Below, one piece after another: positions 25,598 to 33,130 of a DNA stretch of 50,209 nt. How positions within the stretch are numbered: the first letter of the stretch is position 1; each line of letters begins with the position of its first letter. A program made the translations under genes and the position numbers. Source of the stretch: Muribaculaceae bacterium (lineage in GTDB: Bacteria; Bacteroidota; Bacteroidia; Bacteroidales; Muribaculaceae); assembly GCA_009775355.1 (NCBI GenBank), contig VSPN01000011.1, positions 1-50,209 on the forward strand, in the 5' to 3' direction. Below the pieces are notes generated by a model. The model did not search any database. It was not told the origin of the DNA and saw nothing but the letters and a program-made list of their open reading frames with translations.

Positions 25598-26158
25598 ATG
25601 ACCATGAAAAGTCAGTTGTATACCCGCACGGGCGATAACGGGACAACATCTCTTGTCGGCGGAGAACGTGTGAAAAAGAACTCAGCCAGGCTTGAGGCCT
25701 ACGGTACTGTCGATGAACTCTCGTCATGTCTGGGGCGCATTGCGTCAGATCCGGAATGCCCTTCGGAGGTGAAAGGCCAGATCATGGAGGTTCAGAACGA
25801 GCTGTTCAATATCGGTTCATATCTGGCAACTGCTGTCGGAGATGGAGAGACGCCGTGTTGCGGCTCGCTTGGAGGCGGAGTCATGCAGACGCTCGAAGAC
25901 TGGATAGACGCGCTCGATGAGCAGACGCCGAAAATCCGGGCGTTTGTTTTGCCGGGAGGATGCGTTCTGGCATCGGAAGCGCATGTGGCGCGGACGGTGT
26001 GCAGACGCGCAGAGCGCCGGCTGCTCGACCTGTCGGATGAGGAATATGTTGATCCGGCCGTAATCACCTATATAAACCGCCTGTCGGACTATCTTTTCAT
26101 AGCAGCCAGATATTTTAATTTCCTCAAGTGGGAAGAAGAGGTAGTGTGGAAAAAATAA
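25598..26158 (+). CDS. Cob(I)yrinic acid a,c-diamide adenosyltransferase (PduO type)
   Basis: This enzyme transfers the adenosyl group of ATP to cob(I)alamin, forming adenosylcobalamin. The 186-residue four-helix protein carries the family blocks YTRTGDNGTTSLVGGERVKK (ATP site), RLEAYGTVDELSSCLG, ARTVCRRAERRLLDL with the ATP-binding Arg residues, and YINRLSDYLFIAARY. Length is typical. An A/G-rich stretch (AGGAAT) lies just before the ATG, and a second in-frame ATG is six bases on. Confidence 0.94.
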   Translation: MTMKSQLYTRTGDNGTTSLVGGERVKKNSARLEAYGTVDELSSCLGRIASDPECPSEVKGQIMEVQNELFNIGSYLATAVGDGETPCCGSLGGGVMQTLEDWIDALDEQTPKIRAFVLPGGCVLASEAHVARTVCRRAERRLLDLSDEEYVDPAVITYINRLSDYLFIAARYFNFLKWEEEVVWKK

Positions 26159-26317
26159 AACGCCATCAGGCGCGTTTGCAAAAAAAGAACAATAAGTGCC
26201 GCTTATCCGTTTGCAGAAAAGAGGGTTAGACCGGAGTGTGGCTGATGCCTTGCATCTGGACAGCCGGAATGCGTTGCGGATCGGTGCGGAAAGAAATTAA
26301 TATAAAAAAGAAAAGAT

Positions 26318-26539
26318 ATGTATTGGACATTGGAACTTGCGTCAAAGCTTGAAGACGCGCCGTGGCCCGCCACGAAAGAGGAGCTAATCGACTTCGCAAT
26401 GCGATCGGGCGCTCCGCTCGAAGTGATCGAGAACCTCCAGGAGATAGAAGACGAAGGTGAGATCTACGAATCGATTGAAGATATCTGGCCTGACTATCCC
26501 AGCAAAGATGACTTCTTCTTCAACGAGGACGAGTATTAA
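26318..26539 (+). CDS. DUF2795 family small acidic protein
   Basis: A 73-residue, very acidic protein of a conserved Bacteroidota family. APWPATKEELIDFAMRSGAP resembles the DUF2795 core; the C-terminal half is Glu/Asp-rich and ends in FFFNEDEY. Function is unknown. It is the last chromosomal gene before the mobile element, whose AT-rich DNA starts right after the stop codon. Confidence 0.8.
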   Translation: MYWTLELASKLEDAPWPATKEELIDFAMRSGAPLEVIENLQEIEDEGEIYESIEDIWPDYPSKDDFFFNEDEY

Positions 26540-26590
26540 GAAGAATTTTAAACGTAAATACCTGATAATCAATGGTCAAGCAAAATATAA

Positions 26591-26688
26591 TTTGTTTGGC
26601 CATTGGTGTTTTATAGCCTTAAATGGTGCGGTTTGTTTGGCTAAAATCCGATTTTTTGGAGGAAATATTGAGTTTGTTTGGCTAAAAT
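26591..26688 (+). repeat. Three TTTGTTTGGC repeats with 41-bp spacing
   Basis: TTTGTTTGGC occurs at 26591, 26632 and 26673. The last two copies continue as TTTGTTTGGCTAAAAT. The spacing is exactly 41 bp, about four helical turns, so the sites face the same side of the DNA. They end just before the integrase promoter. They may be integrase arm sites, excisionase sites or operators. Confidence 0.65.
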
Positions 26689-26692
26689 TCAT

Positions 26693-26700
26693 TACCTTTG
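26693..26700 (+). promoter_or_regulatory. -7 promoter box of the integrase gene
   Basis: TACCTTTG matches TAnnTTTG, 60 bases before the integrase ATG. The third TTTGTTTGG repeat supplies a TTTG 16 bases upstream. The sequence TACCTTTGC also resembles the CTnDOT attachment core GTAnnTTTGC, so either role is possible. Confidence 0.5.
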
Positions 26701-26759
26701 CAGTGGTTTGTGAGTATTACATAAACCGGCATTTTTAACTCCAAAAACATCTCTCCATT

Positions 26760-28124
26760 ATGGGAAGACCAAAACGACTATACCCTTTGGGAAAATACAG
26801 GCTCCGCATCCGTGGGGCTGTTGACAACAATAAGCCTTATCTTGTCGAACTGGAATATACTTGGAATAGACAGATCGTAAGAAAGGGCATGAACATATTT
26901 GTCAAGGTTGGTGATTGGAACGAAAAGCTCAATAAGGGGCGCGGCGGTGTAAAATCATCTTACGGCCCCGAAGCTAACCGGATAAATGGCGTTCTGCTTA
27001 ACCGAGTTGATAGAATAGATGGTTTATTAGCGGAGTATTCTCAGAAATTCCCGAATCAGATTACCGTTCAACTCATAAATGACTTTCTCGCTGATAAGCC
27101 TGTCATCAGGGAGGATAAAGGCAAGGATTTTGTTGAGTTTGCTCTTGAACGATTGGACTCAGACTATTCTCGTAACAGAATAGGTCGAAGCCGCTATATG
27201 AATGGAAAGAGCGGAATGAATATGTTTCAGGAATTCTTACGCTCAACTAAACGTGGCACCTACAAAAACGACAGTATTTATGTAGGAGAAATATCAGTAG
27301 AACTCGTAGATGAGTATATCACTTGGCGTAGAGAGGTCAAACAAAACAGTGATGCAACTATCAATCATTCACTTACACCGATTCTAAAAGCCTGTGCCTA
27401 TGCTACGGAACTACGAATGATAGATGTTGCTATCAATGCCCGAATACAGGACATGAGAATTGCTCCCAAAGTATCCTTATCTATTGATGAGAAGGAATTT
27501 GACGGCAAGAGCCTAAGTCAAGAAGAATTCTTAAAACTACTGGAGTTTTATAAAAACGATACAGAACCGCGCCGCAAAGAGTTCATAGAAATGTTCTTAT
27601 TCGCATTTCACGCCTGCGGACTGCGTGTTGTAGATGTGATGACCCTTCAATGGGGCCACTTGGACTTTGACAAGAAGGAACTGCGCAAGGTCATGGTAAA
27701 AACAAATAAACGCCATGTAATACCTCTGTCTGAATCCGCCATAGAAATACTGAAGAAATGGAAGGAAAAACGCCCGGATACCAAATATGTATTTGATTTA
27801 GTCAAGGAGAATCTGGACATTGATAATGAGGAAGAATTGTATCGCGCCAGGAACAGTGCGACAAAGTGCATTAACCAATCGCTTAATGTTGTTGGAGAGA
27901 AACTTGAACTCAACTTCAGCTTGACAATGCACGTTGCGCGCCATACATTTGCAGTTCTTGCACTCAATAAAGGATTGTCTATGACTGTTGTCAGCCGCCT
28001 ACTTGGTCATGCAAGCACAGATGTTACTGAGAAAGTGTACGCTAAATTCCTCCCGGAAACACTTTCTGCTGAAATGGGGCGTCTAAGTCCTGATTTGGTA
28101 ATATTCAAGATGCCACAAGTATAA
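26760..28124 (+). CDS. Tyrosine recombinase (ICE integrase)
   Basis: A site-specific integrase of 454 residues, expected to integrate and excise the element. The N-terminal arm-binding part (MGRPKRLYPLGKYRLRI), a SAM-like core-binding domain around residues 115-220 and the catalytic domain are complete. The catalytic residues are visible: Arg in HACGLRVVDVMTLQW, Lys in KTNKRHVIPL, His-x-x-Arg in HVARHTFAVLAL, His in LLGHAST and the nucleophile Tyr in TEKVYAKFLP. It is not closely similar to the three RIT recombinases 1.3 kb away. A terminator follows at 28154. Confidence 0.93.
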   Translation: MGRPKRLYPLGKYRLRIRGAVDNNKPYLVELEYTWNRQIVRKGMNIFVKVGDWNEKLNKGRGGVKSSYGPEANRINGVLLNRVDRIDGLLAEYSQKFPNQITVQLINDFLADKPVIREDKGKDFVEFALERLDSDYSRNRIGRSRYMNGKSGMNMFQEFLRSTKRGTYKNDSIYVGEISVELVDEYITWRREVKQNSDATINHSLTPILKACAYATELRMIDVAINARIQDMRIAPKVSLSIDEKEFDGKSLSQEEFLKLLEFYKNDTEPRRKEFIEMFLFAFHACGLRVVDVMTLQWGHLDFDKKELRKVMVKTNKRHVIPLSESAIEILKKWKEKRPDTKYVFDLVKENLDIDNEEELYRARNSATKCINQSLNVVGEKLELNFSLTMHVARHTFAVLALNKGLSMTVVSRLLGHASTDVTEKVYAKFLPETLSAEMGRLSPDLVIFKMPQV

Positions 28125-28153
28125 CACAACCATAACCTACCTAAACAAAAATA

Positions 28154-28200
28154 GCGGAGAATAACCCAGTGTTGAAGGGATTATTCTCCGCATTTATTTT
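28154..28200 (+). terminator. Rho-independent terminator of the integrase gene
   Basis: GCGGAGAATAA (28154-28164) pairs perfectly with TTATTCTCCGC (28181-28191); ATTTATTTTA follows. It is 30 bases after the integrase stop. Confidence 0.8.
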
Positions 28201-28211
28201 ACTCCAAAGCG

Positions 28212-28302
28212 GTGAGAGACGGGGCGGTCTTCCGTGTCTGCGGCGATATGCCGTCAACATATTACGGTGGACAAGTCCACTGAAATCTGTTGACCGCCTC
28301 AC
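28212..28302. repeat. Nested inverted repeats (possible structured RNA)
   Basis: GTGAG (28212-28216) pairs with CTCAC (28298-28302). GGCGGTC (28223-28229) pairs with GACCGCC (28292-28298). GTCAACA (28253-28259) pairs with TGTTGAC (28288-28294) and partly competes with the previous pair. GTGGAC (28267-28272) pairs with GTCCAC (28275-28280) across two bases. The competing pairs suggest a switchable fold or a cruciform. Confidence 0.55.
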
Positions 28303-28479
28303 GCCTATGGGCAATGCTGAACACCGACAACGGCCATCGCCTTATGAATGGCATCGGAGACGCTGCCGTCACCATAAGACTGAATGGCTGCCGTCCGTGT
28401 TCCGGGGCGCATTGCCGGATAAGGACTTTTACGACCGCCCCCTCACTCATCGCTTGAACAGCATCCACCTAAAAGAACA

Positions 28480-28533
28480 GTGTCGCAATGACGGGCCTTT
28501 CAGATCCACATCATTGCGGCACACTTCTTTTTT
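28480..28533 (+). terminator. Rho-independent terminator in the non-coding region
   Basis: GTGTCGCAATGA (28480-28491) and TCATTGCGGCAC (28511-28522) form a stem of 11 of 12 pairs. Six T follow after a 5-base gap. It ends no coding gene, which supports a non-coding transcript between about 28201 and 28480. Confidence 0.65.
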
Positions 28534-28920
28534 ATCGGGGCTGCACCGGTTTTCTTTTTTTTCAGTGTTACAGTCCATCGCTGCCACCGTCGGGGCAGCG
28601 ACGATTTATGTTTTCATGGGCTTTCATCCGGGGGAGCCTATTCAACAAGGCGTACCGTCAACAAGTGGGTCAGTACGAGTTGCTTGCCTTAACCTAACGT
28701 GTGGCGGAGGGATATTCTTCTGGCTTTGGCATAAAAAATCTCCAGACACAAAATGGTATTTGCCTGCGCAAGCTCCGGCGAATACTTCATTTTGCACTCG
28801 TATTTTTTATGTCAAGGCCCGAACATCCCTCTTTTGCCGCCCCACGCCTTTCAGGTGTCAAGCAACTCATACAACCACACTGTCTTTGGACGCATGGTTA
28901 AAAAAAAAGCTCCCACCGAT

Positions 28921-29145
28921 ATGAAAGCCACAGGAAAACATAAAGATATTAGGTCAAGGCAAGCTCGCCAATCCTCCTATCATTACCGCATGATTACAAG
29001 GGCGGTCAAGGCGGTGGCAATCATTATCGGGGCGGTTATCGGGATAGCGTTGTGGGCGATAGCAAAACCCATACTGAGAGGAATAGGCTGGCTCATTTCA
29101 ATCCTTACCGCAATCGGGGCAATCTATTGGATTTTAACACTCTGA
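28921..29145 (+). CDS. Small membrane protein
   Basis: A 74-residue protein: a basic N terminus (MKATGKHKDIRSRQARQSSY) and then two hydrophobic segments (AVAIIIGAVIGIALWAIA and LISILTAIGAIYWILTL). The ATG at 28921 is preferred over the longer upstream frame, which runs into the non-coding region. It lies 15 bases before pcfK and probably shares its transcript. Function is unknown; a role in the conjugative element is inferred from position. Confidence 0.6.
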   Translation: MKATGKHKDIRSRQARQSSYHYRMITRAVKAVAIIIGAVIGIALWAIAKPILRGIGWLISILTAIGAIYWILTL

Positions 29146-29160
29146 AAATATTTACGACTA

Positions 29161-29381
29161 TGGCAACCACAAGAGAAAACCGAGGCACACGAGCCTTCAA
29201 CGACACAATCAAGGCTTATCTTGAAAAGAGAGCCGATAATGACGCTCTGTTCGCCATCCGCTTTGCGAACCCCTCTAAATCGGTAGAGGACTGCGTTACA
29301 TACATCATCAACCAAGTGCAGAAAAGCGGTTGCAACGGCTTTGCAGATGATGAAATCTTCGGAATGGCAGTACACTATTAT
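29161..29381 (+). pseudogene. pcfK-like gene, 5' part, interrupted by RIT element
   Basis: The N-terminal portion of a PcfK-like protein (MATTRENRGTRAFNDTIKAY onward) keeps the family core ending in FGMAVHYY. The reading frame then enters the terminal inverted repeat of the RIT element and stops after two foreign codons at 29390. The missing C-terminal part lies at 32861-33118, on the other side of the insertion. PcfK belongs to a conserved pair with PcfJ in conjugative elements; its exact role is unknown. A shortened protein may still be made. Confidence 0.8.
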
Positions 29382-29405
29382 CCCAAGTAGTGTAAGATCA
29401 AAAGT
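29379..29405 (+). repeat. Left terminal inverted repeat of the RIT element
   Basis: It begins TATCCCAAGTAGTGTAAGAT and ends CAAAAGT. Compared with the complement of 32837-32863 it differs at two positions (G/A and G/T in the middle). The outer TATCCCAAGTAGT is identical. Confidence 0.88.
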
Positions 29406-29413
29406 AAAATATC

Positions 29414-29448
29414 AGTAGCATTGCAACACAGTCGATTACAATGCTACT
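29414..29448 (-). terminator. Terminator after ritC
   Basis: AGTAGCATTG and CAATGCTACT form a perfect 10-bp stem with a 15-base loop, 19 bases after the ritC stop codon on the minus strand. The downstream T-run is interrupted (GATATTTTAC). Confidence 0.55.
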
Positions 29449-29466
29449 TTCTAATCCTACTTGTGA

Positions 29467-30507
29467 TTATCTACCGAGACTCTTAAGCCATTTTATAAGG
29501 TCTTCATCCTTGTTCCAATCTTGTCCATTACCCGAAGTGGGCACAATTTCACTCGCAGCTGCCTCTAAAGCCTTTCGTTTTTGTTCGCTATCTAACCGTA
29601 CATACACTTCTGTTGTCTTTATTGAAGAATGCCCGAGAAAATCTCGTACATAAATGATATTAAGACCGGCTTGAAGTAAATGGGTCGCCTTTGAATGACG
29701 GAAGGAGTGTGGAGACAACCGTTCGGGAATTAAATCCGGATGTTCTTCCCGCACCAAGTCTGCATACATTTTTATTATGTGACTTAACCCCGCTGTTGTT
29801 AACTTCCTGCCATGATTATTCACAAACAATGGTTGCTTGTCCGTGCTACCTATTTCTATATGTCGATCATACATATAGGCTTTAAGGATTTCCACCATTC
29901 TGTCATTTATGGGAACGATACGTTTCTTCCTTCCCTTACCAAACAGCACAATATGATACGGCTTAGTTAGATTTAGTGAGATTGGTGCAAAATTAATAAT
30001 TTCGGATGCTCTTGCTCCGGTGTCATACATAAATGCAAGGAGTGCCAGATGGCGTCTTCCTTGGACTGTATCTGTAGGCACAGCTGATAAAAGAGTCTTC
30101 ATGCCTTCCTGTGTAAGGAATGACACTATTGGCCGATCTGTTCTTTTGGATTTAAGTGAAAGTATTTTCTGCCAACGCGATATTTGACTAATATCTTTGT
30201 ATTGAGCAAATTGACAGAACGCTTTTATGCCCGCAAGTCTTGCATTACGTGTCGATATCGTATTATTTTCTGATTCCTCCAGCCAATTGAGGTAATCAAT
30301 AATACTTTCCCGAGAAAGGTTTGTAACTGTCAGTTTATGGGCTGGGATCTCCTTGGTTTCCTTGAAGAATTTATACAGGTTTAGGAATGTATTGCTGTAA
30401 CTCCGAACTGTATGTTTGCTTACGCCTCTCTCTTTTGGAAGATATGACTCAAAAAACTCGCTGACCAGTTGAGCCAAGTCATTGTTTTCAGTTCTTTGCT
30501 TCTTCAT
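29467..30507 (-). CDS. ritC: Tyrosine recombinase RitC of the RIT element
   Basis: The third recombinase of the trio. The start MKKQRTENNDLAQ at 30507 overlaps the end of ritB by 20 bases; a longer frame reaches 30549. It is 346 residues, with a SAM-like N-terminal domain (FFESYLPKERGVSKHTVRSY) and a full catalytic set: Arg in DTGARASEI, basic GKGRKKRIVPI, His-x-x-Arg in HSFRHSKATHLL, His in FLGHSSIKTTEV and Tyr in VYVRLD. RIT recombinases are thought to act together; the individual roles are unknown. The A+T-rich codon use differs from the GC-rich ICE and chromosome genes. Confidence 0.88.
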   Translation of the reverse strand: MKKQRTENNDLAQLVSEFFESYLPKERGVSKHTVRSYSNTFLNLYKFFKETKEIPAHKLTVTNLSRESIIDYLNWLEESENNTISTRNARLAGIKAFCQFAQYKDISQISRWQKILSLKSKRTDRPIVSFLTQEGMKTLLSAVPTDTVQGRRHLALLAFMYDTGARASEIINFAPISLNLTKPYHIVLFGKGRKKRIVPINDRMVEILKAYMYDRHIEIGSTDKQPLFVNNHGRKLTTAGLSHIIKMYADLVREEHPDLIPERLSPHSFRHSKATHLLQAGLNIIYVRDFLGHSSIKTTEVYVRLDSEQKRKALEAAASEIVPTSGNGQDWNKDEDLIKWLKSLGR

Positions 30508-31495
30508 ATTCGGAGATGTTTGGGAAAATCGAATCCAGTTTGTTACCAATAGTTTTGTAAAGGTCCGGATAGACCTCCAAGGTCAATCTGATGTAATGCT
30601 CGGTCGAGTATATATCATGATGACCCAATAACGTGGATAAGATGGGCCAAGCCGTATATATATCCAGACCGTTTTGCACCATATGGTATACCGAATGAAC
30701 AGCAAAGGTATGGCGAAGGTCGTGTAACCGTGGACCTTGCTGATGACCTACATGATTTATACCACACTTTTCGAGAGTCTGTTTGAAACGTACATAAATT
30801 GCAGTTGCCGTAATCTTTTCACCGCGATGATTGGTGAATAGATAATTATCCGGGGAAGTGATATCTGGAATCGGCATTTTGTCTCTGTAGTGGAGATAAG
30901 TAGTGATTATCTCCTTCATCTGGTCGTTAAGAGGAATAACCCTATATTTGCGGTTCTTTGTCTTTTTTAGAGTTATAAAGCCTTTTTCCAGATTTACGTC
31001 GCCATTCTTTATTTCAAGAACTTCACCTACTCGAGCACCACAATAATACAAAAATCTAAATATTGTAGGTAGACAGATAAGGCAAGTAGTGTTATGATGA
31101 ATTGTCAGTGCTGTTGAATCTATGACCCTGAATATGTCTGAAATCTCCTTTTCTGAGTATATTCTGGGAACATACGAGGATGGCAAACGCTTACGCATAG
31201 GAGGAATGAAGGATGCATATCCAATTTGGCAGAGGAATTGGGCGAATCTACGAAAGATGCCGATTTTTGCATATGCTGTCCGGCCTTCCCCATCAGCATA
31301 GAGGGATTTCCATTGCATGAAAATCTCTTTGGTGATTACTGGCAGTTCTATATGTCTAACCAACGGCAATTTGTCCAGCTCTTTCATTACTGTTATTATC
31401 GCCCTTACGTTGGTGTTTTGTTGCTGTTTTACTGCGAGATACTCATCTATGGATGGTGCAAATATACTATTGAAAGTTAGAATCTTATCATTCAT
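30488..31495 (-). CDS. ritB: Tyrosine recombinase RitB of the RIT element
   Basis: The second recombinase of the trio, 335 residues from ATG 31495. That start overlaps the ritA stop (ATGAATGA) and has GGAGG seven bases before it, so it is preferred over the frame start at 31537. Catalytic residues: Arg in YYCGARVGEVLEIK, Lys/Arg in KTKNRKYRVIPL, His-x-x-Arg in HDLRHTFAVHSV, His in LLGHHDIYSTEH and Tyr in HYIRLT. The overlap at both ends implies translational coupling of the three genes. Confidence 0.88.
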   Translation of the reverse strand: MNDKILTFNSIFAPSIDEYLAVKQQQNTNVRAIITVMKELDKLPLVRHIELPVITKEIFMQWKSLYADGEGRTAYAKIGIFRRFAQFLCQIGYASFIPPMRKRLPSSYVPRIYSEKEISDIFRVIDSTALTIHHNTTCLICLPTIFRFLYYCGARVGEVLEIKNGDVNLEKGFITLKKTKNRKYRVIPLNDQMKEIITTYLHYRDKMPIPDITSPDNYLFTNHRGEKITATAIYVRFKQTLEKCGINHVGHQQGPRLHDLRHTFAVHSVYHMVQNGLDIYTAWPILSTLLGHHDIYSTEHYIRLTLEVYPDLYKTIGNKLDSIFPNISEYEEAKN

Positions 31496-32720
31496 AAAAG
31501 ATACCTCCGTTCTGTGTATAAAATTCTTCCGGAACATGTGGAACTGGAAGAAGGCACTTCTTTAGGCCTTCAATGTCGACCTTAAGATAGGCTTTAGTTG
31601 AGTTATATGACATATGTCCCAAAACCTCTCCTATTAGTGGGAGCGAGTTTTCATCCTTTAGCAAGCGTGTGGCCAGGGAATGGCGCATTGAATGCATTCC
31701 ATGGTGTCGGCGTTCAACATTTACATTTGAACTTTTAATCGCCGATTGCAGGGCGGCGTTTAAGCTATCAACGGACATACCTTCATATGGAGTACTTAGA
31801 GTGAGAAACACATGATTGTCTTTACATTGATTATTACGCTCATTGCGATAATAATCAATTATCGCGTTACCAACTTCATGCAGCAGAGGCAACTCAACCC
31901 TTTTTCGTGTTTTCTTTTGAACTAAAGTAATTGTATTATGTACCCAATCTATGTCCTCACAACGAAGATTGACAATATCCGATCGTCTGAGTCCCAAACA
32001 CGATCCCAAAAGAAATGCTGCCAAGAGTCTTCTGCCTCCCAGTTTGTTGACATTTATGGCGTTCTTTATAGCAATTATTTCTTCCGTCGTATATACTGAC
32101 GGCAACTTTTCACGAACGGGGAATCGATAACCTTTAACCAAAGAGCCAAAATATGATGGCTTTAGATTATTGTCTACAAGATACCTACAAAGACCTCTTA
32201 TAACAGTAAATCGGTGACTCGGATTAATCTGACTTGAATTGACGAACTCCAAAAGAAGTTTATCACTTATGTCCTCAACTTTCATTACAGAATTAAATCT
32301 GAGAAAAGTATGAAGCCGTCCAAGAATGCGCTTATAGCCATCAACAGTACTATTGGAAGTGCGCATACGCTCTTTGTATGCAATAACTTCTCTAAACAAA
32401 AACCCAATCTCTCCGTTGAAATCAAACTCTTGCTTTTTAGGAACATACCGGCTTATCTTTCCAGTCTTAAACACAGTGTCCAAAATCGTGACGCATCGTC
32501 GTATTCTGTTATAACACAGCATCACATCTTCTGGCAGAGACAAGAGGAACGTTTCTCCTAACTGGGGAGAATAATCCTCTGTCCCCATCTGGCTGAGGAA
32601 TGGCTTTACCTTTGATTCCCATATCTCCATGTAGGTAGATATGGTCTTCTCAGAATAACCGACATCCCTCATGAGTGCCACGCACTCTTTGATGAGATTT
32701 GATAATAATTTTGTTTGCAT
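31488..32720 (-). CDS. ritA: Tyrosine recombinase RitA of the RIT element
   Basis: The first and longest recombinase (410 residues) of the trio. It has an N-terminal SAM-like core-binding region and a C-terminal catalytic domain with Arg in CLGLRRSDIVNLRC, Lys in QKKTRKRVELPL, His-x-x-Arg in HSMRHSLATRLL, His in VLGHMSYNST and Tyr in KAYLKVD. A promoter box lies 28 bases upstream. The order RitA-RitB-RitC with overlaps follows the published RIT organisation. Confidence 0.88.
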   Translation of the reverse strand: MQTKLLSNLIKECVALMRDVGYSEKTISTYMEIWESKVKPFLSQMGTEDYSPQLGETFLLSLPEDVMLCYNRIRRCVTILDTVFKTGKISRYVPKKQEFDFNGEIGFLFREVIAYKERMRTSNSTVDGYKRILGRLHTFLRFNSVMKVEDISDKLLLEFVNSSQINPSHRFTVIRGLCRYLVDNNLKPSYFGSLVKGYRFPVREKLPSVYTTEEIIAIKNAINVNKLGGRRLLAAFLLGSCLGLRRSDIVNLRCEDIDWVHNTITLVQKKTRKRVELPLLHEVGNAIIDYYRNERNNQCKDNHVFLTLSTPYEGMSVDSLNAALQSAIKSSNVNVERRHHGMHSMRHSLATRLLKDENSLPLIGEVLGHMSYNSTKAYLKVDIEGLKKCLLPVPHVPEEFYTQNGGIFYE

Positions 32721-32747
32721 CGGTTTTATTATTGATTAAACGACGTG

Positions 32748-32755
32748 CAAAGATA
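32748..32755 (-). promoter_or_regulatory. -7 promoter box of ritABC
   Basis: TATCTTTG on the minus strand matches TAnnTTTG. Upstream of it are repeated CTTTTGATAA motifs that also occur in the terminal inverted repeat, so recombinase binding could repress this promoter. Confidence 0.6.
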
Positions 32756-32836
32756 AATCATTATCAAAAGTAAGTTATCAAAAGAATCCCATTAATATAC
32801 TTGACAATAGGTAATTATTCATTTCTCTCATTCCCC

Positions 32837-32863
32837 ACTTTTGATATTATACTACTTGGGATA
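32837..32863 (-). repeat. Right terminal inverted repeat of the RIT element
   Basis: Read on the minus strand it begins TATCCCAAGTAGTATAATAT and ends CAAAAGT, matching the left end at 25 of 27 positions. Just inside lie further ATCAAAAG repeats (32764-32771, 32778-32785). Confidence 0.88.
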
Positions 32864-33118
32864 AAAATGGTTATCAAAACTTGTGATAAGCACTTTTGGG
32901 AGGAAAGCGAGATTGAGGTCGGCAACCCAATCAACTGCAAAGTGGTGGTAAACCATACGGTAGAACTCACCGAGGAAGAAAAGGAACAGGCACGGCAGGA
33001 CGCCATCAACAAACTCCGTGATGAGGAAATGGCTAAAATGCGCAGACCCAAGACCACCGAAAAGAAAACCACCGAGAACAATCCCCAAGTCGCACAACCC
33101 AGTCTTTTTGACCTCTAA
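32861..33118 (+). pseudogene. pcfK-like gene, 3' part
   Basis: The C-terminal remainder of the PcfK-like protein: IKMVIKTCDKHFWEESEIEV, then CKVVVNHTVELTEEEKEQAR, a basic stretch and the family-typical end QPSLFDL. It is in frame with an upstream start at 32801 inside the RIT end and also has an internal ATG at 32869. A separate 83-residue C-terminal fragment could therefore be translated. It is 12 bases before pcfJ. Confidence 0.75.
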
Positions 33119-33130
33119 AACATTACGGCT

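Larger units (their letters stand above)
28201..28920. other. Structured non-coding region of the ICE
   Basis: This is a 720-base stretch without a convincing gene. The long plus-strand open frame at 28169-28924 has no recognisable domain and an odd composition. The DNA is dense in inverted repeats: a nested structure at 28212-28302, a terminator at 28480-28533 followed by a second T-run (about 28549-28558), and an 8-bp hairpin at 28578-28601. It could encode a structured RNA or a replication/transfer site. Confidence 0.5.
29379..32863 (-). mobile_element. RIT (recombinase in trio) element inserted in pcfK
   Basis: A 3485-bp element contains only three overlapping tyrosine recombinase genes (ritA, ritB, ritC on the minus strand), bounded by 27-bp terminal inverted repeats that agree at 25 positions. 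It lies inside the pcfK reading frame in opposite orientation. Removing the segment from after TATTAT to before ATAAAA restores an open frame, HYY-IKMVIK. All three recombinases look intact, so the element may be recent and active. Insertion into the ICE makes it a nested mobile element. Confidence 0.88.

Noticed and set aside
26457..26738. 93-residue plus-strand frame across the ICE left end
   Set aside because: It starts inside the DUF2795 gene in another frame and reads through the 41-bp repeats and the integrase promoter.
28169..28924. 251-residue plus-strand open frame after the integrase gene
   Set aside because: It begins inside the integrase terminator stem, crosses another terminator and several inverted repeats, and shows no domain or regular composition. 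Only its last part overlaps the real small membrane gene at 28921.
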